DNA of 64,000 bases from Ruminococcus flavefaciens 007c. GTDB lineage: Bacteria; Bacillota; Clostridia; Oscillospirales; Ruminococcaceae. Each line of letters begins with the position of its first letter. Positions within the stretch are counted from its first letter, which is position 1. Positions 26,813 through 36,387 of this stretch are shown in pieces. Made by a program: the position numbers and the translations under genes. The stretch is taken from contig NZ_ATAX01000028.1 in assembly GCF_000571935.1 (NCBI RefSeq), forward strand, positions 315,001 to 379,000, in the 5' to 3' direction. The notes under the pieces were generated by a model. It worked only from the letters and a program-made list of their open reading frames with translations, did no database searches and was not told the DNA's origin.

Positions 26813-26902
26813 ACTCTTCACCTCTCTTTCAATCATTATAACCGAAAAACTGTAAATTTTCAATATTTATTTATGAATGAAAAACGCCCTGAAGCTAAAA
26901 AG

Positions 26903-26939
26903 CCGCAGAGCCGGCTGCATGATGCTGCCGGCTCTGCGG
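26903..26939 (-). terminator. Terminator of the amt-glnN unit
   Basis: A 13-bp perfect GC-rich stem (26903-26915 / 26927-26939); on the minus strand it is followed by CTTTTTAG. Confidence 0.85.
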
Positions 26940-26997
26940 GTGTGCTGTATATCAAGGGTATGTCTATATAAAAGACTTTTCTCGGACTCTTATAATA

Positions 26998-29085
26998 TCA
27001 TACTCCGAAAAGGAGCTTGTCGTATGCAGGGAACGGCCAGTATGTCTCGGCTGTTATTGTCTCTGCCTTATCGGCAGCGCTGCGGAGCTTATCCATTGCG
27101 GGAAGCATGGTGTCGCGGACAAATTCGGAAGCCTTGATGATAGAGCTCTGCTTCTTGAAATCAGCTATTGCCTTTTCGAGCTTGCCTGTTGCCGCATCCA
27201 TTTCGTCAATGAGCTCCGAAAGCTCTGTGACCACGGACGTCTCATACTTGCAGGCAGCCTTTGATACGCTCTTCTTTACGGATACCGCAAAAGCAGTATC
27301 AGCAGCGAATTTCGCAACAGCGGGGATTATCTCCTTGCGTGCCATATCTACCATGGTGACAGCTTCGATGTTTACCGTCTTGATGTAGTTCTCGAGCATG
27401 ATCTCGCAGCGTGACTGTATCTCTGCTTCGGTAAATATTCCGTGAGAGGTGAGCATATCCACGTTTTTCTTGTCGCAGATATGAGGCATTGCGTCAGCAG
27501 TGGTTTTAAGGTTCATCAGGCCGCGTTTTTCTGCCTCCTTGATCCATGCGTCATCGTAGCCGTTGCCGTTGAAGATGATACGCTTGTGCTCCTTTATTGT
27601 CTTTCTGATAAGGTCATGGAGTGCCTTATTGAAATCCTTTGCCTTTTCAAGCTTGTCGGCAAACTGTTTAAGCTCCTCTGCAACAGCTGCGTTGAGGTGA
27701 ATGTTTGCGCAGGAGATACTGTTGGAAGAACCGAGCATACGGAACTCGAACTTGTTGCCAGTGAACGCAAAGGGCGAGGTCCTGTTTCTGTCGGTGGAGT
27801 CCTTGCTGAACTTGGGAAGAACATCAACACCAAGCTGCATCTTCTCCTTCTTTGTTCCGCCGTAGGGCTTGTCGGACTCTATGGCGTCGAGAACTGCCGA
27901 AAGCTCGTCACCGAGGAATATGGATATAACAGCGGGAGGAGCTTCATTTGCACCGAGACGATGATCGTTGCCCGCGGTAGCAACGGAAAGTCTCAGCAGA
28001 TCCTGATAATCATCAACTGCCTTGATGACAGCCACAAGGAACAGCAGGAACTGAGCGTTCTCGGCAGGTGTCTCGCCGGGAGAGAGGAGATTCTCACCCT
28101 GATCCGTGGAAATAGACCAGTTATTGTGCTTGCCTGAGCCATTTACACCTGCAAAAGGCTTCTCGTGGAGCAGGCATACGAGATTGTGTCTGAGAGCGAC
28201 TTTCTGCATTACCTCCATTGTGAGCTGGTTGTGGTCAGCAGCGATATTTGTTGTATCATAAATCGGAGCAAGCTCATGCTGTGCGGGAGCAACTTCGTTA
28301 TGCTTTGTTTTAGCAAGGATACCAAGCTTCCAAAGCTCCTTGTCGAGATCAGCCATATACTCGGCAACTCTCGGCTTGATAGAACCGAAGTAGTGATCGT
28401 CCATTTCCTGTCCCTTTGGAGGCATAGCACCAAAGAGTGTACGTCCTGTCATAATAAGGTCTTTTCTCTTCTTCCACATCTCACGGTCAACGAGGAAGTA
28501 TTCCTGCTCGGGACCGACAGAAGTCTTTACGCTCTTTACCTTGTCATTGCCGAAGAGTTTAAGGATACGCAGCGCCTGCTTGTTCAGAGCTGCCATTGAA
28601 CGCAGGAGCGGAACTTTTTTATCAAGTGCTTCACCTGTGTATGAGCAGAATGCCGTGGGGATATAGAGAGTGCCGTCCTTGATGAAGGCGTATGAGGTAG
28701 GATCCCATGCTGTATATCCTCTTGCTTCGAATGTGGCGCGAAGTCCGCCGGAAGGGAATGACGAAGCATCGGGCTCGCCCTTTACAAGCTCCTTGCCCGA
28801 GAACTCCATGATAACCCTGCCGTCAGGTGCGGGAGAGATGAAGCTGTCGTGCTTTTCTGCCGTTACACCTGTCATTGGCTGGAACCAGTGTGTATAGTGT
28901 GTAGCGCCCTTTTCAACTGCCCATTCCTTCATAGCAGCCGCTACGGCGTTGGCAACGGATATATCCAGGGGAGTTCCCTTGTCTATCGTTCTTTTCAGTG
29001 ATCTGTATACTTTATCTGAAAGCGTTGCTTTCATTATCCTGTCATCAAATACCATTGAACCAAAAAAATCTGTAATCTTTTCCAT
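26998..29085 (-). CDS. glnN: Glutamine synthetase type III
   Basis: A 695-residue enzyme of the GSIII class found in Bacteroides, Ruminococcus and cyanobacteria; type I enzymes are about 450 residues. It condenses glutamate and ammonia with ATP. Visible GS features are [46 protein letters not shown] (ammonia/ATP site) and [23 protein letters not shown], cited here only in part. The ribosome site AGGAGG precedes ATG 29085. The gene is 82 bp downstream of the amt-PII gene, in the same direction, and both serve ammonia assimilation. Confidence 0.95.
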   Translation of the reverse strand: MEKITDFFGSMVFDDRIMKATLSDKVYRSLKRTIDKGTPLDISVANAVAAAMKEWAVEKGATHYTHWFQPMTGVTAEKHDSFISPAPDGRVIMEFSGKELVKGEPDASSFPSGGLRATFEARGYTAWDPTSYAFIKDGTLYIPTAFCSYTGEALDKKVPLLRSMAALNKQALRILKLFGNDKVKSVKTSVGPEQEYFLVDREMWKKRKDLIMTGRTLFGAMPPKGQEMDDHYFGSIKPRVAEYMADLDKELWKLGILAKTKHNEVAPAQHELAPIYDTTNIAADHNQLTMEVMQKVALRHNLVCLLHEKPFAGVNGSGKHNNWSISTDQGENLLSPGETPAENAQFLLFLVAVIKAVDDYQDLLRLSVATAGNDHRLGANEAPPAVISIFLGDELSAVLDAIESDKPYGGTKKEKMQLGVDVLPKFSKDSTDRNRTSPFAFTGNKFEFRMLGSSNSISCANIHLNAAVAEELKQFADKLEKAKDFNKALHDLIRKTIKEHKRIIFNGNGYDDAWIKEAEKRGLMNLKTTADAMPHICDKKNVDMLTSHGIFTEAEIQSRCEIMLENYIKTVNIEAVTMVDMARKEIIPAVAKFAADTAFAVSVKKSVSKAACKYETSVVTELSELIDEMDAATGKLEKAIADFKKQSSIIKASEFVRDTMLPAMDKLRSAADKAETITAETYWPFPAYDKLLFGV

Positions 29086-29115
29086 TATAATGACCTCCTG
29101 ATATTGGATTTTTCA

Positions 29116-29158
29116 GGCGGTCTGCGGACGGTCACCCATTGTACTGCCCGCAGACGCC
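29116..29158 (-). other. Stable hairpin between amt-PII and glnN
   Basis: GGCGGTCTGCGG (29116-29127) pairs with CCCGCAGACGCC (29147-29158) apart from one bulge. There is no T run on the minus strand, so it is more likely an mRNA processing or stabilising element than a full terminator. Confidence 0.5.
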
Positions 29159-29167
29159 CTCTTCAGC

Positions 29168-30976
29168 TTATGCTTTTTCCCATTCCGCAGAATCGTGAAG
29201 AGCGTTGTAGCCCTCCTCGCCTGTACGGATCTTAATTACATTCTCAATGTCGTAAATGAACATCTTGCCGTCACCGAAGTTGCCTGTGTAAAGAGCAGCC
29301 TTTGCAGCAGCTATTACTTTCTCCACAGGTACAGCGCATACTGCTATCTCAGCCTTTACCTTGGGAAGCAGATTCATCTCAACAGTAGTACCACGGTAAT
29401 AGTTTGTCTGTCCGTTCTGCATACCGCAGCCGAGAACGTTGGTCACTGTGATACCCTTTACGTCGATAGCCTCCATAGCCTCGATGAACTGCTGGAGCTT
29501 CTGCTGTTTGAATATAACTACGATGTTTGTGAGCTTTGTGCTGCCGTCGGCGGCAGGTACGGAATAATTCTTTACTTCTACTGCTTCATCAACTGTAACA
29601 GCAGGAGCCTCGGGAGTGCCTACCTTCTTTACGCTCTTTGCGTCGTCCTTTGTGTAGCCCTTCATGCCGATATCTGTAAGTGCAGGAGCGAAGTCTGCAT
29701 AAGAGGATATAAGACCGTGTTCTGTAACATCAAGACCAATGATCTCTTCCTGCTCTGAAGCACGGAGACCGATTGTCTTTTTAATAGCATAGAATACTAT
29801 TGCCATTGAGATAGCTGTGAATACTGCGATTGCTACGAAGCCAGTGAGCTGTCTGCCCAGGAGGTCAAAGCCGCCGCCGTAGAACAGACCTGCAAGCTGA
29901 TTGCCGTTCTGATCCGCCAGTGAATAACCGGGAACCTCGGGATTTGCGAAAAGACCAACTGCGATAGTGCCCCAGATACCGTTCATCATGTGAACTGCTA
30001 CTGCACCGACAGGATCATCGATGTGGAGCTTATAATCAAGGAACCATACACCGAAGCATACGAGAAGTCCCGAAACGATACCAATAATTGAAGCACCGAG
30101 ACAGTCTGTTACATCACAGGGAGCTGTGATACCAACAAGTCCTGCCAGTGAAGCGTTAAGACACATTGATACATCGGGCTTGCCGTATTTTATCCATGTG
30201 AATATCATACAGGTTACTGTTGCGATAGCGGGAGCAACTGTTGTTGTAAGGAATACCGAACCGAGCTGATCTATTGATGTACAAGCTGCGCCGTTGAATC
30301 CGTACCAGCCAAACCAGAGGATAAAGCAGCCCAGAGCACCTATTGTAAGGTTATGGCCGGGGATAGCGTTTACCTTTATCTCACCGCTCTTTGTCTTGTG
30401 GAATTTACCGATTCTCGGACCGAGGATAGCTGCGCCTACGAGAGCTGCGATACCGCCGACCATGTGGATATGTGCCGAGCCTGCGAAATCGTGGAAACCC
30501 CACTGGCTGAGCCAGCCGCCGCCCCAGCCCCAGTGAGCCTCGATAGGATAAACGACTGCACTGATGATAGCTGAGTATACGCAGTATGAAAGGAACTTGG
30601 TTCTTTCAGCCATTGCACCTGAAACGATAGTAGCTGTTGTTGCACAGAATACAAGGTTGAATACGAAGTTTGACCAGTCGAAGCTGCCGTAGGAAGTGAA
30701 GATGTCAAATCCGGGCTGTCCGATTATACCTACCAGATCTTCACCGAAGAGAAGACCGAAACCTATGAGGATGAAAACTACTGTACCGATACAGAAGTCC
30801 ATAAGGTTCTTCATAATGATATTGCCTGCGTTCTTCGCACGGGTGAAACCTGTTTCCACCATTGCAAAACCCGCCTGCATAAAGAATACGAGTGCGGCAC
30901 CGATAAGAAACCATACGCCGAAGACAAGTCCGCCTGTTTCGTCCATGGCTTGCTGTAAGATTGTCTGAGAGTCCAT
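29168..30976 (-). CDS. amt: Ammonium transporter fused to a PII signalling domain
   Basis: A 602-residue fusion. Residues about 15-410 are an Amt channel with about eleven helices, including GGWLSQWGFHDFAGSAHIHM and a later HMMNGIWGTIAVGLF. A linker of about 70 residues (410-480) leads to a PII/GlnB domain (about 485-595). The T-loop region reads NVLGCGMQNGQTNYYRG then TTVEMNLLPKVKAEI, and GDGKMFIYDIENVIKIRTGE gives the C-terminal PII block. PII normally blocks Amt when nitrogen is plentiful; here sensor and channel are one chain. A T-loop Tyr is present. The strong AAGGAGG site supports ATG 30976. Confidence 0.93.
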   Translation of the reverse strand: MDSQTILQQAMDETGGLVFGVWFLIGAALVFFMQAGFAMVETGFTRAKNAGNIIMKNLMDFCIGTVVFILIGFGLLFGEDLVGIIGQPGFDIFTSYGSFDWSNFVFNLVFCATTATIVSGAMAERTKFLSYCVYSAIISAVVYPIEAHWGWGGGWLSQWGFHDFAGSAHIHMVGGIAALVGAAILGPRIGKFHKTKSGEIKVNAIPGHNLTIGALGCFILWFGWYGFNGAACTSIDQLGSVFLTTTVAPAIATVTCMIFTWIKYGKPDVSMCLNASLAGLVGITAPCDVTDCLGASIIGIVSGLLVCFGVWFLDYKLHIDDPVGAVAVHMMNGIWGTIAVGLFANPEVPGYSLADQNGNQLAGLFYGGGFDLLGRQLTGFVAIAVFTAISMAIVFYAIKKTIGLRASEQEEIIGLDVTEHGLISSYADFAPALTDIGMKGYTKDDAKSVKKVGTPEAPAVTVDEAVEVKNYSVPAADGSTKLTNIVVIFKQQKLQQFIEAMEAIDVKGITVTNVLGCGMQNGQTNYYRGTTVEMNLLPKVKAEIAVCAVPVEKVIAAAKAALYTGNFGDGKMFIYDIENVIKIRTGEEGYNALHDSAEWEKA

Positions 30977-31045
30977 AGAAATACCTCCTTAATATATATA
31001 CAGCATTTTATACGCTTCCTCAAACGCCTTTGTTATCAGATTGTA

Positions 31046-31148
31046 TAAAAAACGGGGTGCAGAAGTACAGAGACTTCATACACCCCATTGTGTATGGAAT
31101 TAGCGCTATAAACCAAAAACAGCGCCGCAGACTTATCGTCCGCAGCGC
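31046..31148 (-). promoter_or_regulatory. Two tandem intrinsic terminators in the amt leader
   Basis: Downstream of the amt promoter the transcript first meets an 11-bp stem (31122-31132 / 31138-31148, loop of five) followed by five T. It then meets a second stem GGGGTGC..GAAGT / ACTTC..CACCCC (31054-31066 / 31073-31086) with a six-base loop and six T. Both precede the start codon at 30976. This is an attenuation arrangement; the antiterminator is not visible. Confidence 0.7.
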
Positions 31149-31167
31149 CCTTGCTGTTTACAATGCC

Positions 31168-31196
31168 ATTATAGCCCCTGCCACAGCATTTGTCAA
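31168..31196 (-). promoter_or_regulatory. Consensus promoter of amt-PII
   Basis: Minus strand TTGACA (complement of 31191-31196), 17 bp, TATAAT (complement of 31168-31173). The leader to the start codon is about 185 nt. Confidence 0.85.
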
Positions 31197-31315
31197 TAGC
31201 TTTTTTGAAATTTGTCAGAAATCAACATAATTTTTCAATTTAAACACCAAAAGCATTGAGCAAATGACAAAATCACTTTTTTTATCCGAAATTCAAGGAT
31301 TTTTTTTAATCCCTC

Positions 31316-31344
31316 TTGACAATGCAGTTTTAAAGTGCTAATAT
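31316..31344 (+). promoter_or_regulatory. Promoter of the asparagine synthetase gene
   Basis: TTGACA (31316-31321), 17 bp, TAATAT (31339-31344); start of transcription near 31351. Confidence 0.75.
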
Positions 31345-31359
31345 ATTATTCAAGAACAA

Positions 31360-31401
31360 AGACGTTTCATCAGGCTATCTGTCTGCTGAAACGTCTTTTT
31401 T
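31360..31401 (+). terminator. Leader terminator between promoter and asnB
   Basis: A 10-bp perfect stem AGACGTTTCA (31360-31369) / TGAAACGTCT (31387-31396), 17-base loop, six T. It begins about ten bases after the predicted transcription start, so most transcripts should stop before the gene unless it is disabled. Confidence 0.75.
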
Positions 31402-31428
31402 ATTTACATTGATCCGGAGGAAAAGAAA

Positions 31429-33009
31429 ATGTGTACTATAATGGCATACTGCGGCTTGAGCGGCGGTACAGGAAAAGTAATGGAAGGATTAAAGGCTACG
31501 GTCTCACGTGGCCCTGACGATCAGAGGATAGTAAAGGTGCCCGACGGCATACTGGGATTTCAGCGTCTGTCCATAATGGGACTTACCCCCGAAGGAATGC
31601 AGCCCTTTGAACTGGACGGAGATTTTGCGGTATGCAACGGTGAGCTGTACGGCTTCCGCGAGCTCCGCGAACGTCTTAAAAATATGGGTTATGTTTTCAG
31701 AAGCGACAGCGACTGCGAGATACTTCTGCCGCTGTACAGGGAATACGGCACAGATATGTTCGCTATGCTCGATGCGGAATTCGCCTGCGTGATATACGAC
31801 AGCACCGAAAAGACATTCATTGCCGCAAGAGATCCCATAGGCATACGCCCTCTTTATTACGGCAGGTCCGACGACGGTACGATGGCTTTTGCCAGCGAAC
31901 CCAAAAACCTTGTAAAGATATGCAAAAAGATAATGCCGTTCCCTCCAGGACATTACTATAAGGACGGCGAATTCCACTGTTACTGCGATATAACTGCCGT
32001 TGACAGTGTGATACACGACGATATAGATACGGTATGCAAGAATATCCACGATAAGCTGGTGGCAGGAGTTGAGAAGCGCCTTGACTCCGATGCAAAGGTG
32101 GGATTCTTATTGTCGGGCGGACTTGATTCCTCTCTTGTATGCTCTATCGCCCAGAAAAAAAGCGATAAGCCCATAAAGACTTTTGCTATCGGCATGAACA
32201 CAGACGCCATCGACCTTAAATATGCAAAACAGGTCGCAGACTACATCGGCAGCGACCATACAGAGATCATAATCACAAAAGATGATGTTATAGCTGCTCT
32301 TGATGAAGTCATAAAGCTCCTGGGAACTTACGATATAACTACTATCCGCGCAAGCATGGGAATGTATCTGCTCTGCAAGGCAATACACGAACAGACCGAT
32401 ATACGTGTGCTTCTCACAGGCGAGATCTCCGACGAGCTTTTCGGATATAAATATACTGACTTCGCTCCCTCGGCAGAGGCCTTCCAGAAGGAGTCCGTCA
32501 AGAGAGTCCGCGAGCTCCATATGTATGACGTTCTCCGTGCAGACCGCTGTATATCCGTAAATTCACTGGAGGCAAGAGTGCCCTTCGGAGATCTTGATTT
32601 CGTGAAATATGTAATGGCTGTCGATCCCGAAATGAAGCTGAACAAGTACAATAAGGGCAAGTATCTGCTCCGCAGGGCTTTTGAAGGAGATTATCTCCCC
32701 CACGATATTCTTTACCGTGAAAAGGCTGCTTTCTCCGATGCGGTAGGTCATTCAATGGTGGATTATCTCAAGGAATACGCCGAAAACTATTATCTGGACG
32801 AGGAATTCGAGCTGGATTGTACAAAGTATTCTCACGCAAAGCCCTTCACCAAGGAGTCGTTGCTCTACCGTGAAATATTCGAGAAATATTATCCGAACAA
32901 CAGTGAAATGGTTGTTGATTTCTGGATGCCGAACAAGGAATGGGAGGGCTGTAACGTAAACGATCCCTCTGCCCGTGTGCTTTCAAACTACGGCGAAAGC
33001 GGAAAATAA
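31429..33009 (+). CDS. asnB: Asparagine synthetase (glutamine-hydrolysing)
   Basis: A 526-residue class B enzyme. Cys2 (MCTIMAYCG) is the glutaminase nucleophile after Met removal, so the start at 31429 is secure. SRGPDDQ and CNGELYGF complete the N-terminal amidotransferase site. The C-terminal synthetase domain has the pyrophosphate loop LLSGGLDSSL and later LLTGEISDELFGY. It converts aspartate and glutamine to asparagine and glutamate with ATP. It is divergent from the amt-PII/glnN unit, making a nitrogen-assimilation cluster in which both sides have leader terminators. Confidence 0.95.
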   Translation: MCTIMAYCGLSGGTGKVMEGLKATVSRGPDDQRIVKVPDGILGFQRLSIMGLTPEGMQPFELDGDFAVCNGELYGFRELRERLKNMGYVFRSDSDCEILLPLYREYGTDMFAMLDAEFACVIYDSTEKTFIAARDPIGIRPLYYGRSDDGTMAFASEPKNLVKICKKIMPFPPGHYYKDGEFHCYCDITAVDSVIHDDIDTVCKNIHDKLVAGVEKRLDSDAKVGFLLSGGLDSSLVCSIAQKKSDKPIKTFAIGMNTDAIDLKYAKQVADYIGSDHTEIIITKDDVIAALDEVIKLLGTYDITTIRASMGMYLLCKAIHEQTDIRVLLTGEISDELFGYKYTDFAPSAEAFQKESVKRVRELHMYDVLRADRCISVNSLEARVPFGDLDFVKYVMAVDPEMKLNKYNKGKYLLRRAFEGDYLPHDILYREKAAFSDAVGHSMVDYLKEYAENYYLDEEFELDCTKYSHAKPFTKESLLYREIFEKYYPNNSEMVVDFWMPNKEWEGCNVNDPSARVLSNYGESGK

Positions 33010-33023
33010 CAAAAAACAAGAAC

Positions 33024-33066
33024 AGAGCCTGTATGCCCGGTCACACCGGAGCTTGCAGGCTCTTTT
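33024..33066 (+). terminator. Terminator of asnB
   Basis: AGAGCCTG (33024-33031) / CAGGCTCT (33055-33062), with an inner CCGG/CCGG hairpin and a T run. Confidence 0.85.
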
Positions 33067-33115
33067 TGCGTATTATATATTTGCTGCAAAAATACGTATT
33101 TATTTGCAAATACTA

Positions 33116-33144
33116 TTGATGAATAAAGCGAAATATGGTATAAT
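33116..33144 (+). promoter_or_regulatory. Promoter of the GNAT gene
   Basis: TTGATG (33116-33121), 17 bp, TATAAT (33139-33144). Confidence 0.65.
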
Positions 33145-33175
33145 CTTGTAAATACATTTTTCGAGGGGATATGTT

Positions 33176-33625
33176 ATGTGCGAAATTAAAAGAGCTGAAC
33201 GCGGCGACCTTCAAGAGATATTACAGCTTCAATACCTTGCCTATCAGAGCGAAGCATACCTGTTCGGAAGCAGGGACATTCCTCCGCTGAAACAAACTCT
33301 TGATGAAGTTGTTGAAGAATATAATAGCGGAGTAATACTTAAAATAGTTGACGATACAAATACTATTATCGGCTCAGTTCGTGCAAAAGAAATCGACGGA
33401 ACGGTTTATATCGGCAAGCTCATGGTGCACCCAGACCATCAACATAAAGGCTATGGTACAATGCTACTGTCAGAAATAGAGAAATGTTTTCCGAATAAGC
33501 GGTATGAGCTTTTCACAAGTACGAGAAGTCTTGATAATATCCGTCTGTATCAGAAGTTGGGCTACACGATATTTGCACGGAAAGCCGTGAATGATGAACT
33601 GGAATTCGTGTATATGGAAAAATGA
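33176..33625 (+). CDS. GNAT-family N-acetyltransferase
   Basis: A 149-residue single-domain acetyltransferase. The acetyl-CoA pyrophosphate loop is VHPDHQHKGYGTMLLSEIE, with Q/R-x2-G-x-G/A replaced by QHKGYG. NIRLYQKLGYTIFARKAVND is the C-terminal motif B. The acceptor is unknown. It is followed after 13 bp by a gene of unknown function, with which it probably forms an operon. Confidence 0.88.
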   Translation: MCEIKRAERGDLQEILQLQYLAYQSEAYLFGSRDIPPLKQTLDEVVEEYNSGVILKIVDDTNTIIGSVRAKEIDGTVYIGKLMVHPDHQHKGYGTMLLSEIEKCFPNKRYELFTSTRSLDNIRLYQKLGYTIFARKAVNDELEFVYMEK

Positions 33626-33638
33626 AAGGAGCATAGCA

Positions 33639-34097
33639 ATGGAGTTAAGAGACAGAATTGACGCTCTCATAGATAAGAATACATATCTGATAGACATATT
33701 CCCGAAGACAGTTCCACGGAAGGCTGATAACCGCTATTTTGCCGTTGAGAAATACTTTCAGCAAAACAGGTCTGAGCTTGAGCGAAAACTGACTGCTATC
33801 ATACTGAAACTATACTGCTACTATGACTTCACTGTAATTACAGAGGACTCTGCGGCCGAAAATCCTCAGGCAGAAGAACTGCTTGTCCTTTTGAAAAAGT
33901 GCTTCGGCGGAGACATCGGATACATCAATATCATAATGCCGGAGTGTGATGCAATGCTCTCACTCAGCAGCAGCGACCTGTATATGACAGCTTACAACGT
34001 AAGCGGCAAGCTGAAGGATATGCTTTCTCAGCTTGCCTGTTCCGAGGGCTTGTTCTTTTACGAGGTACCCACTGACAAACAGAAAGAACAGAAATGA
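33639..34097 (+). CDS. Hypothetical protein
   Basis: A 152-residue protein. ATG 33639 is preceded by AAAGGA, whereas the frame itself opens inside the upstream acetyltransferase gene. Composition is mixed alpha/beta with several Cys and Tyr; there is no signal peptide, membrane helix or recognised motif. Its only clue is co-transcription with the GNAT gene, so it may supply or detect the acetylated substrate. Confidence 0.65.
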   Translation: MELRDRIDALIDKNTYLIDIFPKTVPRKADNRYFAVEKYFQQNRSELERKLTAIILKLYCYYDFTVITEDSAAENPQAEELLVLLKKCFGGDIGYINIIMPECDAMLSLSSSDLYMTAYNVSGKLKDMLSQLACSEGLFFYEVPTDKQKEQK

Positions 34098-34156
34098 AAA
34101 CAACAGATGTAATCTGAAATAGTATAAACAACGTGCCTGCTGTACACCTCTTTCGG

Positions 34157-34353
34157 TTGACATACTGCGTCTTCTATGATAAAATATTAGAAAGTATTTT
34201 GGCTATTATACGGCAGATCGCAGACCATATCCGCATCTGATATCAGCTCTGCAGGACTGTTTGAAACAGTAATTTTAATATTCGCATAACAGGAAAGGAA
34301 AGAGCTGCCGTATTTTTATATACGGGCTCTGCGCAATAACGGAGATGAACTGA
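34157..34353 (+). promoter_or_regulatory. Promoter and structured leader of the plus-strand polysaccharide unit
   Basis: TTGACA (34157-34162), 17 bp, TAAAAT (34180-34185). In the 165-nt leader TACGGCAG (34209-34216) can pair with CTGCCGTA (34305-34312), while the latter can instead join GAGC..CCGTAT / ATACGG..GCTC (34302-34329). The two pairings exclude each other. Confidence 0.45.
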
Positions 34354-34354
34354 A

Positions 34355-36355
34355 ATGAGTAAAGCAAAGAAGGCCGTCAAATCCTTCCTTGACGAAAAGA
34401 CAAGAAGCAGCGGCCGACGCTCTGCTCAGCTTCTTGAGTCGGCAGAATATATTTCTTTTGATATTTTTGATACGCTGATCGTAAGGGACGTTGCTAAACC
34501 GACAGATGTTTTCAGACTTATGGGAAAACAGCTAAAATTCCCTGATTTCAGCAGAAAGCGTATCGAAGCCGAACAAAAAGCAAGGAAGAAAAAAAACGGC
34601 GGAGAAGTAAATATAAGGGATATATACAGGAGCTTTGCAGGCATATCCGAAAAGGATGCCGAACGATTCTGTATGCAGGAGCTTTCATATGAAATGCTGG
34701 TCTGTCGGCCAAATCCCGCGCTTATCGGAACATACAAGAAATGCCTGAAAAATAAGAAGGTCATACTCGTCAGCGATATGTATCTTCCGTCCGAAATGAT
34801 GGAAAAAATACTCGCCGGATGCGGTATAAAAGGTTATGAAAAGCTTTATGTCTCCTGTGATGTCGGAGCTTCCAAGCGTGACGGCGGATTGTACGGCTTT
34901 GTGCTGAAAGATCTCGGTATCCGTGCAGATGAAATGGTACATATCGGAAATGATGCAATGGCTGATTATATCTGCGCAAGAAAATGCGGTATAAGTGCTG
35001 TCAAAACAAAAACAGGCACCGAAAATATGTACCTCGGTAATATCCCCGAAAAACAAAGCAGAAAAAGCGGCGGCTTTTCGGATATATACAGGCTGATAAA
35101 TACAACTACAGGCTCAACAAAAAGATTCCGCAATTTCTATTACAGATTCGGATACGAAAACTTCGGCATACTTCTTCTGGGCTTTACAAAATGGATGATG
35201 GAGGACCTTAGAGCCAACGGCATAAAGCAGGTGATCTTTCTTGCAAGAGACGGTTACATAATGAAGGAGGTCTACGACCTCCTGGGGTATTCTTCCGAGA
35301 TACCGTCACGTTATATGGAAATGTCCCGCCGAAGCATAAGAACGGCTTCTTCCTTCTCACAGCCCCAGACCTACGAAAATGCTCTCAGCCTTATGATCCT
35401 GCCAAGCAGGATATCGGTGCGTCAGATATTTGACTGCTGGGGACTCACAGCTGAAGATTTCATGCCTCAGCTCAGAGAGGCGGAAATAGATATAAACGAG
35501 GTCTTCTGGAGCAAACTGCTGAAACAGGAGCAAAGAGTCAGAAAGCTTTACGGACTTGTAGATGAAGCCATTATAAAAAATGCCTCTGCCGAAAAACAGA
35601 CCATGCTTGAATACATCAGAGGCTTTGATCTTGACAAAAAGACCGCTCTTGTGGATATAGGCTACGGAGCAAATATCCAGAAGGAACTGATAAAGGCTTT
35701 ATTATCCCATGGAATGGATCCGGATATAACCGGATACTATCTTGGCCTCGATCAAAGAGCTAAAAAGAATACCGATGGCATCTCCCTGAAAATAAAAGGG
35801 TATATATGGGATAATTACAACCGCAGAGATACCGTCTATGAAGAAAAGCCTTTTGTCGGACTGTTTGAAGCACCGTTTCTCGAACAGAACGGTTCGGTAA
35901 AAAAGTATGTCAGAGCAGGCGACAGAGTGATAGCCGAAAGATATGAATACGAATACCTTTCCGAGATCGGAGAAGTCGATGAGATAAGCTGTGTCCGTGA
36001 AATACAGGACGGAGCACTCGATCTTATCCGTCAGGCAAAGCAGAGCAGATTTTCCGACATTGAACCAAGCAGCCGCGACGCCTTCTTTCTTATGCGGTAC
36101 TGCATGATGAGGCCTTCTAAAAGCATACTTGACCATTTTTATAATTTCAGATTTTTTAATGGAGGAGAATCCTCTTTCCTTGCAAAGCCTCAGCATGATC
36201 TGTTGGGTTATATGCTGCATCCGCGTCAACTGAAAAGTGACTTCTACGCCTCATCATGGAAGATAGGATTCTTCAAGTATCTGCTGAAGGTGGATATGTC
36301 CTATGAGACGCTCTGGAGAATACTGAAGATATTTTTCCCTTCGGAAAAGATCTGA
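34355..36355 (+). CDS. HAD-superfamily protein of a surface polysaccharide locus (COG5610 type)
   Basis: A 666-residue protein. The N-terminal HAD phosphatase-like domain has motif I EYISFDIFDTLIVR (nucleophile candidate Asp36), motif II KVILVSDMYLP and motif IV VHIGNDAMADY. After about residue 240 comes a second region with KQVIFLARDGYIMKEVYDLL, a pattern seen in large HAD proteins of capsule and exopolysaccharide loci. These proteins are thought to act in surface glycan assembly, possibly as sugar-phosphate hydrolases or transferases; no reaction is proved. It is the first gene of a plus-strand pair ending with a GT2 enzyme 32 bp downstream. Confidence 0.75.
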   Translation: MSKAKKAVKSFLDEKTRSSGRRSAQLLESAEYISFDIFDTLIVRDVAKPTDVFRLMGKQLKFPDFSRKRIEAEQKARKKKNGGEVNIRDIYRSFAGISEKDAERFCMQELSYEMLVCRPNPALIGTYKKCLKNKKVILVSDMYLPSEMMEKILAGCGIKGYEKLYVSCDVGASKRDGGLYGFVLKDLGIRADEMVHIGNDAMADYICARKCGISAVKTKTGTENMYLGNIPEKQSRKSGGFSDIYRLINTTTGSTKRFRNFYYRFGYENFGILLLGFTKWMMEDLRANGIKQVIFLARDGYIMKEVYDLLGYSSEIPSRYMEMSRRSIRTASSFSQPQTYENALSLMILPSRISVRQIFDCWGLTAEDFMPQLREAEIDINEVFWSKLLKQEQRVRKLYGLVDEAIIKNASAEKQTMLEYIRGFDLDKKTALVDIGYGANIQKELIKALLSHGMDPDITGYYLGLDQRAKKNTDGISLKIKGYIWDNYNRRDTVYEEKPFVGLFEAPFLEQNGSVKKYVRAGDRVIAERYEYEYLSEIGEVDEISCVREIQDGALDLIRQAKQSRFSDIEPSSRDAFFLMRYCMMRPSKSILDHFYNFRFFNGGESSFLAKPQHDLLGYMLHPRQLKSDFYASSWKIGFFKYLLKVDMSYETLWRILKIFFPSEKI

Positions 36356-36387
36356 TATAAGAATATGTACAGTTAACAGGAGGAGAC

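Noticed and set aside
31046..31148. ANTAR-type dual hairpin target
   Set aside because: The two loops are five and six bases but lack the A at position 1 and G at position 4 required in both.
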